Source of the DNA: Mycoplasmoides fastidiosum
GTDB lineage: Bacteria; Bacillota_I; Bacilli_A; Mycoplasmatales; Mycoplasmoidaceae
Length of the DNA: 64,000 nt
Direction of reading: 5' to 3'
Assembly (NCBI RefSeq): GCF_024498275.1
Contig: NZ_CP101809.1
Coordinates: forward strand, 868,001-932,000
Positions 18,400 through 29,583 of this stretch are shown here, one piece after another. The notes beneath the pieces were generated by a model, which ran no database searches, was not told the origin of the DNA, and saw only the letters and a list, made by a program, of their open reading frames with translations. Positions within the stretch are counted from its first letter, which is position 1. Each line of letters starts with the position of its first letter. The position numbers and the translations under genes were made by a program.

Positions 18400-20670
18400 T
18401 TATTTACCAATTTGATATTCAATGTTCTGTAACGTGATTCCAGATTTACCTCTAGAAGCAGATGTGTTAGATTGATCTCATTGGTAAGAACTTACATCCA
18501 TACCAATTCTATATTTAAAACCAAAATCTCCTACTTTAGTTAATTGCAGATAATAAATTACTCGCATTGCAGAGTAGTTGGCATTACTTCTTGTATTAGT
18601 AAAATTAAATAAAGATTGATCAAAACCATTAGAGCCATAATTTTGGTTTTGAAAAGCATAAAGTCGTTTAAATCAAAATTGATCATTATTGGCTTTTTTT
18701 CCAATTTCAGAAAAAGGAATGGTGAAAGATGTGTAAGGATCAGTTAAATCGTTTGGTCCATAAATGGATTCACCACTACCAGCATCTTTACCATCAGCTG
18801 TTCAACCTTTTAATCCTTTATTAAGAATTTTAGAGCTACCTGGACTGTTTAAAACAATGTTAGTTCGATTATTAGTCTCAGTTAAACCTGCAAATCTGAA
18901 AGTAATTTGGGTTTTTTCAGCAAATTCTTTTTCATTTTCAACATAATTGCTAAAATCTTCAGTTTGTTCTGTTGATCAAATTCGGTGGTAATGAAATAAA
19001 TAAGGATCTCAGAAATTTCATCTACTTCTTACTTGATGTCCATTCTTATTGCTGTCTTGTGTTGCACCCGCAATGTTGGAATTAACTACTTTAATATTCA
19101 ATTGTCGCACATCGCGATTAAAATTGCGAATTGGACCAATTTCGTCTTTATTAACAGCATTAGTACTTGCTGCTCCATCATAATAACGAGAAATTTCTAA
19201 ATTATCAATTTTTAAAGAAGAATGAAAATCATTTTTATCAATATCACTAGCAAACTCAGATGAGCTATAAGCGAAATCTTTGGCAATAGAACTAACTTTA
19301 ATTACTAATTGCCCACGCAAATTAACTCGAGCATTTAGCTTAACTAATAATTTGCCAAAGTTTTTCACTCGGCCATCGCTTAAATCATAACTAACAATTG
19401 TTTGATCTACACTGTTTCCGTTAATCAAACTACTAAAATTGAAATAACCGTAAACTGAAGTTTTATATTTTTGTACTTGGCCGTATTCTCCATCACGTAC
19501 ATCAAAATTTAAATCAAACTTAACTTGTGATCCAGGGTCTTTAGCAACCCCTTTTTTGTCTCAGCTATTGAAAAAATTAGTTTGTCATTTTTGATTTTCA
19601 AACCGTGCAGTTAGTAGTTCATCGCCTGTTTGAGTTTTAGAAACAACTGTGTTATCATTAATTTTGCTTTCAAAATTGTCAACTAACTCATAAACATATT
19701 TTTTCTGAGCATTATCAGTTAGAGTAACTGTATAATCTTTATCACTAATAACCGCACTATCTTGAAATAATGGTGCAACCACTTCTGGATTTTGCACTGG
19801 ACCTCTAGGGTTTGGTCAGTATCATCTGTCCAAATCATTAGTACTATTTAAATTTCAAAAAATAAGTGGTTTGAAAATCTGATTGCCTTCAACTTTTTCA
19901 AAACTAACCTTAAATTGGTTTTCAGTTGGGATAGTTGAAAGATTTTGAGTAGTTAAATTATGAGCACCTAAATTAATTTCAACAAAAAACCGACCCCGCT
20001 TGTCAATGCGCATTTCCATGCTAGCAGAAACAGTTCCTTGCAAATCAGAAAAATCATCATTAACAGAGTAATGAAAAATCTGGTAGGTTTTGGATTTCAC
20101 TAGTTCTAAATCTTTTAGTGAAAAACCAGTAATTAAGCCTTTGTCATATGAAACTACTTTATTTTGTTTGGTTACAGGATCAAACATTTCAAACTTAGTT
20201 TTAAATAAAAAGCCTAAATCTGGATCACGACGATTTTTAAAAGCTTGTTCAAACTGTTCTCTAGTAAACGAAGCCTTATATAATGAAACATAATTAGATT
20301 CATTAGGGCGTCGCACTCCTGTACTTGCAGCTTGTGCCACATTAAAAACAGCATTGTCATTAAAGGTTTCAGTAGTTAAATCAGTTGTTTTTAATTCAAA
20401 TGATTGAGCTGTTTTAACATTTGGTTTTTGAATTACTTGTAAGTTACCAGTTTGTAAATCCCAATCTTTATATTGATTTTCAAAAATTGGTACCCGAAAA
20501 TTTTGATCATAACCCGCTTCTAAAGAAGAGTTAGTAATGAAAATTTGGTTCCCTGTGGGTGAAAGTAAATAACCTGCTGCTCCACCAATTGCTGCAGTAA
20601 AAAAAGTAAATGGAACAAGAATTCTTAATTTGCGATTAAGCTTGTTTCATTTTCATGACTTAAATTTCAT
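18400..20670 (-). CDS. Large membrane-anchored surface-type protein, paralogue C
   Basis: A 756-residue homologue of A and B, the first of the three in transcription order. The N-terminal helix LVPFTFFTAAIGGAAGYLL is followed by SPTGN and SLEAGYDQNFRVPIF. Mid-protein it has KFDLNFDVRDGEYGQ and the conserved KIDNLEISRYYDGAA; the end is IGMDVSSYQWDQSNTSASRG with EYQIGK. There is no lipobox Cys. All three paralogues keep the same length within five residues, which suggests an intact structural fold under selection rather than decay. What it binds is unknown. Confidence 0.85.
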
Positions 20671-21292
20671 AGATTCTGATTGGTTTCTAAATTGAAAATG
20701 TTTAAAAAACTTTAGTTTATCTATTTTTTGTCACTAATTCAGACCACAAGTTAGATAACTTCTTTTAAGTTTGTGTTCGCAAAACAACAAACACCTTAGG
20801 GTGCAATCTGATTTTTATAGATAATTTTGAAAAAAAGTTATTTTGGTTTTGAACCAAAAAATAAACTAATTTTAAGGACAATTATCGTTAATTTTGCATA
20901 ACGAAATTTGTCAAATGTAAAAAAATGGTGTTTCCAATTATTGCCAAAGCAATCAATTGATCATCGGTTGATGATTAAGAACAGTGTTGATTGTAACAAA
21001 GTTTTTGTTTTTTCTAACTAATTTTTATGACTCTTAAAATCAGCATTTCTGCTGGAAAAATCAGTACTTTCAGGAATTATCATAACGAAGTTTGAATTTC
21101 ATTCATTAAAACACTGGTATAATACATTAGAAGAAAAATTGAGAAAAGTTTGAAATCAGAATTAAATTAATGGGTGGATAATTTCTACTGTTACTTCAAT
21201 ATTAAGATGCTGATTTAATACTGAACAAACTGATCAATTTTTAATAACTATTTATCAAACATAAAAGATTGGAAATTTAAGTTAAGTTAATA
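20671..21292. other. 622-base intergenic region between divergent paralogue C and pta
   Basis: No convincing open frame on either strand. It holds a hairpin at about 20841-20868 (TTATTTTGGTT / AACCAAAAAATAA), a small CACC...GGTG hairpin near 20791, and the pta promoter at 21115. The promoter of paralogue C was not identified. I looked for tmRNA, RNase P RNA and SRP RNA signatures and saw none. Confidence 0.5.
21115..21123 (+). promoter_or_regulatory. Extended -10 promoter of pta
   Basis: TGG followed by TATAAT; a weak TTGAAT lies 20 bases upstream. The 5' untranslated region would be about 165 bases. Confidence 0.6.
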
Positions 21293-22267
21293 ATGGAATT
21301 TACACAATTTATTACCGAAGCAGTTGAAGCTTTAGCCCAACCTAAACGGATTATTTTAATTGATGGGGATGACAAACGAACTCAAGATGCTGCGCGTGAA
21401 CTAGTGAAAAAAACTAAAAATATCGTGCCAGTTTTACTATTTGAAAACGACCAGTTCCCAACTGATTTACCTGAAAGGGTTGAATGTGTTAACGTTTTTG
21501 CTGATCAAACACAACTAGAACGTTTTACTCAACAGTTTTTTGAACTACGTAAGGGTAAAGAAACTTTAGAAAAAGCACAAGCTTTCATGCAACACCGAAT
21601 CAACATTGGGATGATGATGTATAAAAATCAACTTGTTGACGGAGTAGTTGGCGGATTATCTTATCCCACTTCTGATATTTTACGGGGAGGATTTAAAGTT
21701 TTTGGTTTAAAACCCAATAAAAAAACTTTTTCATCTGTCATGTTAATGCACCGAGGTAATGAACGATTAATTTTTGCAGACGTGGCTGTAAATTTAAATC
21801 CAACTAAAGATCAATTAGTTGACATTACCCAAAATGCAATTGAATTCAACCAAGCTATTAAATACATGCCAGATTCTAAAGTAGCAATGTTAAGTTTTTC
21901 CACTAAAGGAAGTGCTGAAACCGAACGAACTTTAGAAATTGCAGCTGCTGCTCAAACCGTTGCTAGTTTAAATGTAGCTGATGCTAGTGTGAAAGTAGCT
22001 GGAGAAATTCAATTTGATGCAGGAGTTGATGAAGTAATTCGTAAGAGCAAATACAAAGAATTGGTATACGATGGCAGTGCGAATATTTTCATTTTTCCAA
22101 ACTTAGATGCTGGTAATATTAGTTATAAAGTTGCTCAACGTTTAGGTAATTGAGGCGCAGTTGGACCAGTTATTGTTGGAATCAATGGCGCTGTCAATGA
22201 TTTATCACGCGGTTCTACTGTTGAAGATGTTGTTTACACTGCTATGGTAACTGCTTTGCAAAGTTAG
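21293..22267 (+). CDS. pta: Phosphate acetyltransferase
   Basis: A 324-residue phosphotransacetylase that converts acetyl-CoA and phosphate to acetyl-phosphate, the step before ATP formation by acetate kinase and a main energy route in mycoplasmas. Family features include [17 protein letters not shown] near residue 120, [11 protein letters not shown], and the C-terminal [16 protein letters not shown] and [19 protein letters not shown], where the Trp is UGA. The size fits the short single-domain Pta. It is a single-gene unit with its own promoter and terminator. Confidence 0.96.
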
Positions 22268-22295
22268 AAAAATTTCAATTTTTTAACTTCAAAAA

Positions 22296-22335
22296 ATATC
22301 ACATGATGATGCACCTCATGTGATATCTTTTTTTA
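22296..22335 (+). terminator. Terminator after pta
   Basis: ATATCACATGA/TCATGTGATAT with a 9-base loop, followed by CTTTTTTTATT. Confidence 0.85.
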
Positions 22336-22375
22336 TTGAACAAAAAGAAAATTCAGAAATTTTAGGGAGAAACTG

Positions 22376-24094
22376 TTGTTGAATAATAAACAAATTACAT
22401 TTTCCAAACTAAAAGAAATGCTAATTAAGGGGATTGACAACATCATTGCCCAATCTGACTATATTAATGATTTAAATGTTTTTCCAGTGCCAGATGGTGA
22501 TACTGGTTTAAATTTAAAACAGACATTATCTAAAGCAATGGAGGCTGTTTCGCATCAAAATTTCAACGGAATTAATGATTTTAGTAAAACTTTTGCCCGC
22601 GAAACTTTAATGAATGCTCGAGGTAATTCGGGAATTATTATTAGTCGAGTTATTCGGGGTCTAACTATGCCATTAGACCATTGTGTTGATGATGTTAATC
22701 TTGATGATTTTTTTAATGCCTTTCAAAAATCATACGAAATTTCGTATACCGCAGTCCAAAATCCAACTGAAGGAACAATGCTTTCGGTCACGCGTTTTAT
22801 CGCTGAAGCTTTAGAAACCCAAAAACCGAACATTGAAAGTATTGAGCAATTATTAACGATTGTTTATGCAGCAGCTGCTAATGCAGTAATTCAGTCACCT
22901 AATTTATTACCCGTATTAAAAGAAAACAACGCAATTGATTCGGGGGCTTTTGCTTTATTGCAGTTTTATCGCGGCTTTTTAGAAGCTAATGATCTGCCTA
23001 TTACTGAATATAATCTCTTTCAAGAATTAAGTGTTCAATCTGCTAAAGATCAACAAAAAGAATTGCTGAAACAAAAACAATCCAACTTTGAAGAAAAATC
23101 AGGATTTGGATATTGTTGTGAATTTGTGCTACGTTTGGGCTTAAAAATCGCGCCCAATCAAAAAACCAAACGTGATTATCAATACGACGAAATTATTAAT
23201 GATTTAGATGCTTATAATGCTGAATCAGTTGTTATTGTGCAAGAAGATGATATTCTGAAAATCCACGCCCATTTACTAGCTCCTGATAAATTGTTAAAAA
23301 TTGGTCAACGATATGGTGAATTCATTTCAGTGAAAATTGAAAACATGAATTTACAATTTCAAGAGCACATTGCTGATCGGTTCCAAAAATACGAATCAGA
23401 CGATTTAATTCTTGATAAAAAAAGCGCAATCTTCACTTTCTTACCCACAACCGAACTAAAACAATTCGTCCATGACCGGTATGGATTGGATTATTTATGG
23501 GATTTAGAAGCTCAAGGATCTCCAAATAACAAACACCTTGTGGAAGAGTTCTATGAAACTAAAGCCCAAAGAATTTATGTTTTCGCCATTAATGCAAAAC
23601 AAAAACGTAAATTAACAAACGCTGAACAATTCATTAACCGAAAGCAAAATTTACAAATCATTCAAGTTTCTTCTTACATGAACGCTTTGTTTTTACTAAG
23701 TTTTTATGAAAAACGCCGCCCAAATTGGTGAAACAAAAAATTATTGCAACGGATCGCGCAGTACTTTAATCACTTATTCATTACCGAAAAAGTGAACAGT
23801 AATGATAACACAAAAAGCTTTGTTTTAAAAAACGGACGAAAAACCGTGTTAGAATCATCTAATCTAATTGAAGTTAGTGAAAAAATGTTAGAAATTTTTC
23901 TACGCATTCGGTCTTCGTTCAAAACTTTTGATGTTGTGCTTTTATATAATGATCAAACAGCCAATCAAACCATTCCTCACATTACCCAACTTTTAAAACA
24001 AGACCAACGGGTTATAGAAGTCCATGATTTTTTTGTTGAATCAGAAAAGAATTTATTAACAATTGGATTAATTAAAAATGGCGAAGAAAATTAA
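22376..24094 (+). CDS. fakA: DAK-domain fatty-acid kinase subunit FakA-like (YloV family)
   Basis: A 572-residue protein joined across a UGA-Trp codon at 23729. The N-terminal Dak2/DhaL domain shows NVFPVPDGDTGLNL (residues 34-47), whose Asp residues bind Mg-ATP, and NARGNSGIIISR near 79. The C-terminal part matches the YloV/FakA accessory domains. In Firmicutes FakA works with a fatty-acid-binding FakB to phosphorylate exogenous fatty acids, feeding acyl-phosphate to PlsX/PlsY; a mycoplasma that scavenges host lipids would need this. A TTG at 22376 (or 22379) follows AGGGAG. It overlaps plsX by 17 bases, and this coupling supports the lipid role. Confidence 0.85.
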
Positions 24095-25037
24095 TTTAAC
24101 CGTTGATTTAATGGGTGCTGAATCTGATTATGTTGAAGCCATCAGAGCTTGTGAAAAATTTTTAGCTGAACATGATGATTTGCAATTATGCCTAGTTGCT
24201 ACTGCTGAAGTTTTAGATCAAGTTACTAACCCCCAATTCCAAAAAATTGTGGCTCAATCTGAAATTAAACAAGATGATTCCATCATGGCAGCCAGACGAA
24301 AAACTGATTCATCTATGTATTTAGGTCTACAAGCTTTAGCTAACCAGCAAACTCACGGGTTATTATCAGCGGGTAATACTAATGCTTTTGTGACCCTAAC
24401 TTATGCAATAGTTGGTTTAAAACCCAATATTAATAAACCCGCATTCATGCCGTTTGTACCTACTTCTACCAAAAATAAAACTTTTAATATTTTAGATGTT
24501 GGGGCTAATTTGGAAGTTAATGCTCAAGAACTAGTGCAATTTGCGACTATGGCCGATGAATTTAATAAAAAAGTTTTGCAAATCCCTCATCCTCGGGTAG
24601 GGATTTTAAACATTGGTACTGAAAAACATAAAGGCTTTAGCTACCATCAAGAAGCAGCTGAGTTATTAAAAAATGATCCGAAGATTAACTACATTGGGTT
24701 CATTGAACCAAAAACCATTTTAGAGAATGTTTGTGATATTGTTGTTTGTGATGGTTATGCTGGCAATCTTGTTTTAAAAGCCATGGAAGGCACTAGTATG
24801 ACTTTAGCAAAAGTCATTAAACAATATTTCCAAAAATCGATTTGAACCAAGCTTTCTTATTTATTTGTCCGGGGAATGGTTCAAAATTTACGAACCACTT
24901 TTGATTACAAAAATAATGCAGGTGCAATTATTTTAGGCGTCAATGGTTTAGTGGTGAAAACCCACGGCTCAGCTGGTTTTTTAGAATATTATAGTTCTTT
25001 ACGTCTGTTGTATCAGATGGCTAAAAGTGATTACTAA
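24078..25037 (+). CDS. plsX: Phosphate acyltransferase PlsX
   Basis: A 319-residue PlsX that interconverts acyl-ACP and acyl-phosphate for phosphatidic acid synthesis. Family landmarks are the N-terminal VDLMGAES in place of the usual DxMGGD, SAGNTNAFV, the LDVGAN segment and FIEPKTI with VCDGYAGN downstream. UGA at 24843 is Trp. Its ATG lies inside the 3' end of fakA. The usual Gly-Gly-Asp at the N terminus is changed to Gly-Ala-Glu-Ser, a small departure from the family that may be lineage-wide. Confidence 0.92.
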
Positions 25038-25052
25038 TTTTAGTAAACAAAA

Positions 25053-25113
25053 ATCAATGCGTAATTCTGCTTATTAGATTTCAAATAAAAAACAACCAGA
25101 ATTACGTATTGAT
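25053..25113 (+). repeat. Long inverted repeat between plsX and rnc
   Basis: Arms of 17 bases (25053-25069 and 25097-25113) pair with a single G-U and a 27-base loop. The second arm is not followed by a proper T run, so it is not a typical terminator. It lies 94 bases before the RNase III gene and could be an RNase III processing site. Confidence 0.6.
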
Positions 25114-25206
25114 ATTTGATTTAATTTTTACTAAAATTAAACATGATCAAACCAGCCATTAATCACTTGCCATCCAGAGTCAAAACGCCTTAACGATAAA
25201 GAAGGG

Positions 25207-25953
25207 ATGTCATCAAAAATGACCAATAAAAAAAATCTCCTTCAGAACCACCATGATTCTGAACCCCAAACCCATAAGGAACGAATTCAAGCTTTAAAGC
25301 AGTATTTAGCCCAACTAAAAATTAATGTTAAAAAATTTGATTATTATTTGCATGCTTTAACTCATCGTTCTTATACTAATGAAATTAATGAAACCTATTC
25401 TTATGAACGCTTAGAATACTTGGGTGATGCTGTATTAGATTTAATTGTTTGTGAAGCTTTATTCAATATGTCTAATGAACTAACTGAAGGTGAAATGTCC
25501 ACCATTCAACGGATGTTAGTGCAACAAAACACCATGGTGCGTGCTGCAAAAGAAATTGGTTTAGACAAATACATTTTTATTGGTAAAAGTTTAAGACATA
25601 ATATTCCAGATAAAGTAATTTGTGATTGTTTTGAAGCCTTTGTTGCTGCAATTTATTTAGACCAAGGCAATAAAAACTACATTAAAAAATTAGTCAACAA
25701 TACCTTATTACGATACTATTGGACTCATGATTTAGAAGAATCAACTGATTATAAATCAATTTTGCAAGAGCTATTACAAACCCAAACTAGTCGCAAGATC
25801 GATTACAAATTCAAGCACGATAAAAAAAACAACGAGTATAACGTCGTTGTTATGGTTGATGAAGTAATTTATGGTCGAGGCACTGCGAAAACCATTCGGG
25901 CCGCTGAAAAAATTGCAGCTAAAAATGCTTTAAATAAATACAAACAAAATTAA
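25207..25953 (+). CDS. rnc: Ribonuclease III
   Basis: A 248-residue RNase III that cleaves double-stranded RNA in rRNA maturation and mRNA decay. The signature ERLEYLGDAVLDL (from residue 68) gives the catalytic Glu70 and Asp74; the second acidic pair lies in CDCFEAFVAAIYLDQ. A dsRNA-binding domain occupies the last 75 residues (GRGTAKTIRAAEKIAAKNAL). Two starts are possible, ATG 25207 or ATG 25219; the Shine-Dalgarno-like GAAGGG abuts the first and is 12 bases from the second. It follows plsX, an order also found in the M. pneumoniae cluster as I recall. Confidence 0.94.
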   Translation: MSSKMTNKKNLLQNHHDSEPQTHKERIQALKQYLAQLKINVKKFDYYLHALTHRSYTNEINETYSYERLEYLGDAVLDLIVCEALFNMSNELTEGEMSTIQRMLVQQNTMVRAAKEIGLDKYIFIGKSLRHNIPDKVICDCFEAFVAAIYLDQGNKNYIKKLVNNTLLRYYWTHDLEESTDYKSILQELLQTQTSRKIDYKFKHDKKNNEYNVVVMVDEVIYGRGTAKTIRAAEKIAAKNALNKYKQN

Positions 25954-25971
25954 TTGGTTTTTATTAATTTC

Positions 25972-27414
25972 TTAATAACTCCGTGCAAAATAAACTCAAC
26001 AGTTAGCCGGTTGTTGAGAAAAAACACACGGGATTTGAACTTCAGAATTAACAGTTGTGGCGTTGTTTTCTAATGGGTTTTTTATACAACGAATGGAAAA
26101 ACCAGTTTGAGCAGCTTTAAAATTTTCCTCATTATTCTTGTCATTGAATCAAGGGGCTAAAGCAATTTTACCAGCTTTCACTGTTGTTATAACTTGTTCC
26201 CAATTCTGACATTCAACCACCGCATTAACTAAGCGTCGGTAAGAACGATTGTACATTTCGGTTTTGTACCACTGAATTTTTTGAAGCAATCATTCATTTA
26301 ATTCAGTAAGTGGTACTATTGTTTTTTCGCGGTCTAATCTGTCAATAACAACCACTTGGTTTTCAGCAATCTCTTTTTGTCCAACCACAAGACTGAACGG
26401 AGTACCTAACAATTCTTGGGTTTGAATTTTAAAACCAAAACTCTTATTCGAATGATCGGTTTTCACGCGGTAATTTTTTAATAAATTATTGAGTTGATTT
26501 AAAAATTGTTGACTTTGTTCATCAGAATTTTTCACTAAATTTAAAACTGCAATTTGATGTGGTGCAACGTCAAAAGGCAAGACTAAACCAAAATTATCAC
26601 CATGACTCATAATAATTGCTCCTAAAATTCTGGTTGAAATTCCTGCAGAAGTTTGAAAGGGAAAAGTTTTTTCATTATTTTGGGAATTAAAGGTGATTTC
26701 AAATGGTTTAGTAAAGTTGGTACCCAAATAATGAGCAGTACAAGATTGTAACATTTGTCCATCTGGCATAAATGATTCTAGAGTGTAAGTTGCATCTGCA
26801 CCAGCAAACTTTTCAAGAATTGTTTTTTGTCCTGCGAGAAAACCAATGTTTAAATAATCTCGTAAACATTCTTGATAAATATTGAAAACATCAGCTACCA
26901 TTTGGTGTGCTTCGGTTGCAGTTGCATGAATAGTGTGTAACTCTTGTCAGTAAAATTCTGATGTCCTTAAAAATGCTTTTGTATTTTTTTCAGCCCGGAA
27001 AACATTACACCACTGGTTAACTTGCATTGGTAATTGGTTATAACTTTGTAAATTAGTTTTGAAATAATGACAAAAAGTAATTTCACTTGTTGGACGCAAA
27101 ATTACTGAATGAGAATGATCAGTTTTTGATTTATAAACAAGAAATAATTCTGGAGCAAAACCAGCTACATGATCTTTTTCTTTCGCCAATGATTCATGGG
27201 TTAAAAAACTGGGAAACCCAACATTACTAATTCCTAGTTGTTGAAATTTTTGGTTGATGAAAAATTGAATTTGTTCTCAAATTGCTCAAGCATGAGGCAA
27301 AATTAAAATAGTCCCCTTAACTAAACCTGGTTGTGCTAGTTTAGCATTTTCGACAACACTTTCGTACCAGCCACTAAAATCTTCAGCTTGGTTTTTAATA
27401 CGGGATTGATTCAT
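25972..27414 (-). CDS. proS: Prolyl-tRNA synthetase (eukaryote/archaea type)
   Basis: A 480-residue class II synthetase that charges tRNA-Pro. Motif 2 is visible as QWCNVFRAEKNTKAFLRTSE and motif 3 near GAIIMSHGDNFG. It lacks the large editing insertion of E. coli-type ProRS and instead has the C-terminal zinc-like domain region and a Tyr end (FARSY), as in archaeal/eukaryotic enzymes; mycoplasmas are known to use this form. UGA codons are Trp, for example near 27300. It is the last gene of the rpmG-to-proS run, 28 bases after fruK, and converges on rnc with an 18-base gap holding only a weak hairpin. Confidence 0.93.
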
Positions 27415-27442
27415 AAAATTCAGTTGTTCTTTTTGGTTTTAC

Positions 27443-28597
27443 TTAATAAAAGTAATTTTCATGGATGATAATTTTGTCTTGATCAGCAAAATATTTCTGA
27501 TAAATCTGATCAATGAATTGAAGATCAGGAATTTCAAAAGTTAAAGCTTTAGCTGCTCCAGCAGCCATTGCATAAACTAATAATTCTTTTAAATTATCTA
27601 AACTCATTATGTTATCTGATTTAATTTGCAAATAGTGACTGACAAAAGCCCCTAACATTGTGTCTCCACAGCCTTGAAACCCTATAATTGGTTCTTTTTG
27701 AAAACGAATGTTTGGACGACCAATTATAATTTGGTTAGCATGCACTAAAACAGCACCATCAGCACCTAATGAAATTAATAAAAACTTAATGCGAAATCGC
27801 TTAAAAAAACTGATCGCTTTTAAAATTATTTCTTGATAAATTGGCGCTAAATCAATGATTGGTTCAGTTAATTGAAATTCTTCTCTTAATTTAACTTTTC
27901 GTTTGTCAAAAAATTCATCCAATTCAGCTAAGTTGGGTTTAAATAAAAAAGTTATTTCTTTAAGCAATAATGAATTAACTAACAAATTACTATCACTTAT
28001 AATTTGGGCATTTTTAGTTTTAGCAATTTGATGCAACCGACGAATGAATTCTTCAACTTTAGTGACATAAGCAGCTTTATTAACCCCTAAAATCTGGAAT
28101 TGATCATCTAATAAAACCGGTAAATTACCATTAACACTAATGAAATCGCCAGTTTTAACATGTGTTTCTAAATAATTTAAAATTTTTTCAGTTCAGTTTC
28201 AATTAGTCATGAAATTTTGATCATTAATTTCGGTCATTGTTTGGTTGAACATAATTTTTGCATTAACACGTAAATGCAATAACGCTTCAAACCAAACAAA
28301 TTGTTCAGCAATTTGGGGATGAGTCTTAATTCAATCGCACACATAGCCCTGATTTGGATCATTAGTTAAAACAAGGGCTTTACTGGGAATTTGATGAGCT
28401 AAACTACAAAGACTAACATTCACGCCTTTACCGCCATAAACAATGTAGGGAACTCCAAAACTGGAATTTTTCAGATCTATTTGTTTATTAAGTTTAGCAA
28501 AATCAAAACTAGCTCGATTAGTTGTTCCAATCGTTATTGGTTTATTTAGTTTATAAATATAATCAACTGCAGGACTTAAAGTAATTGTATAAAACAT
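27443..28597 (-). CDS. fruK: 1-phosphofructokinase (PfkB family)
   Basis: A 384-residue sugar kinase, longer than the usual 310 residues. The start FYTITLSPAVDYIYKL and the glycine-rich GGKGVNVS motif are typical of FruK/LacC kinases, and GFQGCGDTMLGAF is the PfkB signature with the catalytic Asp. FruK phosphorylates fructose 1-phosphate to fructose 1,6-bisphosphate after PTS uptake. UGA codons (28331 and two within NFMTNWNW) are Trp. It starts 5 bases after the coaD stop. The substrate assignment against tagatose-6-phosphate kinase rests on the start motif and is less sure than the family. Confidence 0.85.
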
Positions 28598-28602
28598 AAG
28601 AC

Positions 28603-29025
28603 TTATTTTTTAGGTGTTAAGATATTTGTTGAAGAAGTATGGCGCAATTCGTTTTTAGCAACTAAAAGTACGGTACGAATTGTTGGTTCTAGCTCCTGAT
28701 TACGAGTCGCTAAATCTAGTTCATGTTGCACATCGTTAACATTACGAATGCCCCGAACTAAATATTGACACCCATTTAATCTAGCACAAATTACCCCAAA
28801 TCCATTGTTTTTAATTACAGCAACATTGGTTAGTTTTAGTTCGGCAATTTTAGCTTGAGCTCGTTCTAAACGTTCATCAATTGGAGAAGCATTGGTTTTA
28901 TAAGGATTATAGCTCACAGCTACGTATACAAAATCAAACAGGCCCGCTGCTTGTAATAAAACATCAACATGGCCTGAATGAAAAATCTCAAAAGTTCCCG
29001 CAAAAAGCGCTTTTTTAGTCTTCAT
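28603..29025 (-). CDS. coaD: Phosphopantetheine adenylyltransferase
   Basis: A 140-residue nucleotidyltransferase for the penultimate step of coenzyme A synthesis. The nucleotide-binding motif is FAGTFEIFHSGHVDVL (HSGH at 16-19), and LVRGIRNVNDVQHELDLA matches the family's RG(L/I)R segment. The end is short compared with the 160 residues of E. coli CoaD. It lies between crr and fruK with gaps of 26 and 5 bases, so it is translated from the shared operon message. Confidence 0.92.
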   Translation of the reverse strand: MKTKKALFAGTFEIFHSGHVDVLLQAAGLFDFVYVAVSYNPYKTNASPIDERLERAQAKIAELKLTNVAVIKNNGFGVICARLNGCQYLVRGIRNVNDVQHELDLATRNQELEPTIRTVLLVAKNELRHTSSTNILTPKK

Positions 29026-29051
29026 TTTTTAGATAAAAATCACTAAAAATT

Positions 29052-29567
29052 TTACTCAATGGTGAATAATAATTCACCTTTTTTTACTTGTCCACTAGTT
29101 TTGTGAAAAACGATTTTATGTTCCCCAATCGTATCGTTTTGCACTAAAACCATAACATGATCACTTTTAGCATTTTGGTTAATTAAATCAAGATTCATTT
29201 CACACAATTTAGTACCGACATTCATTTCAGTTTTAATGGCAATCTCTTCTTTGGTGAAAGGGTTTTCTCCGCTTAAATTAACTGTATCAACTCCCAAGTG
29301 TAATAGAACAGTAACTTCAGTCACTGGATCTTGAAACACATAAGCATGACCAGTATCAAATGATACTTCCAATGAGCCTTTCATAAAAGTATAGATTGCT
29401 CCGTTATCTGGTTTAATCGCAAGACCTTTACCTAACATTCCACTAGAAAAAGCCTCATCTGGAACATTTTTTAGATCAACTAAAGTTCCGTCAACTGGAG
29501 CATAAATATTAGTGCTATTAGTTTTTTTAGCACCAAATAGGTTCTTAATTCTTTGAATGAAATTCAT
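29052..29567 (-). CDS. crr: PTS glucose-type IIA component
   Basis: A 171-residue EIIA-Glc protein. The two conserved histidines are His74 (DTGHAYVF) and His90 (LLHLGVDTV), the second being the phosphorylated residue by comparison with E. coli IIA-Glc, where they are His75 and His90. The early APVDGTLVDL and the later IKTEMNVGTKL fit the family. It passes phosphate from HPr to an IIBC sugar permease. It is a free-standing IIA in an information-processing operon, next to fruK. In mycoplasmas without classic catabolite control its role is probably mostly transport. Confidence 0.93.
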   Translation of the reverse strand: MNFIQRIKNLFGAKKTNSTNIYAPVDGTLVDLKNVPDEAFSSGMLGKGLAIKPDNGAIYTFMKGSLEVSFDTGHAYVFQDPVTEVTVLLHLGVDTVNLSGENPFTKEEIAIKTEMNVGTKLCEMNLDLINQNAKSDHVMVLVQNDTIGEHKIVFHKTSGQVKKGELLFTIE

Positions 29568-29583
29568 TGTAATTTCTCAATTT

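Noticed and set aside
20671-21292. Possible tmRNA, RNase P RNA or SRP RNA in the largest intergenic gap
   Set aside because: None of the characteristic conserved blocks of these RNAs could be found on either strand.
29052-29567. crr as part of a fused PTS permease
   Set aside because: The gene has its own start and stop with both conserved His and no IIB or IIC domain.
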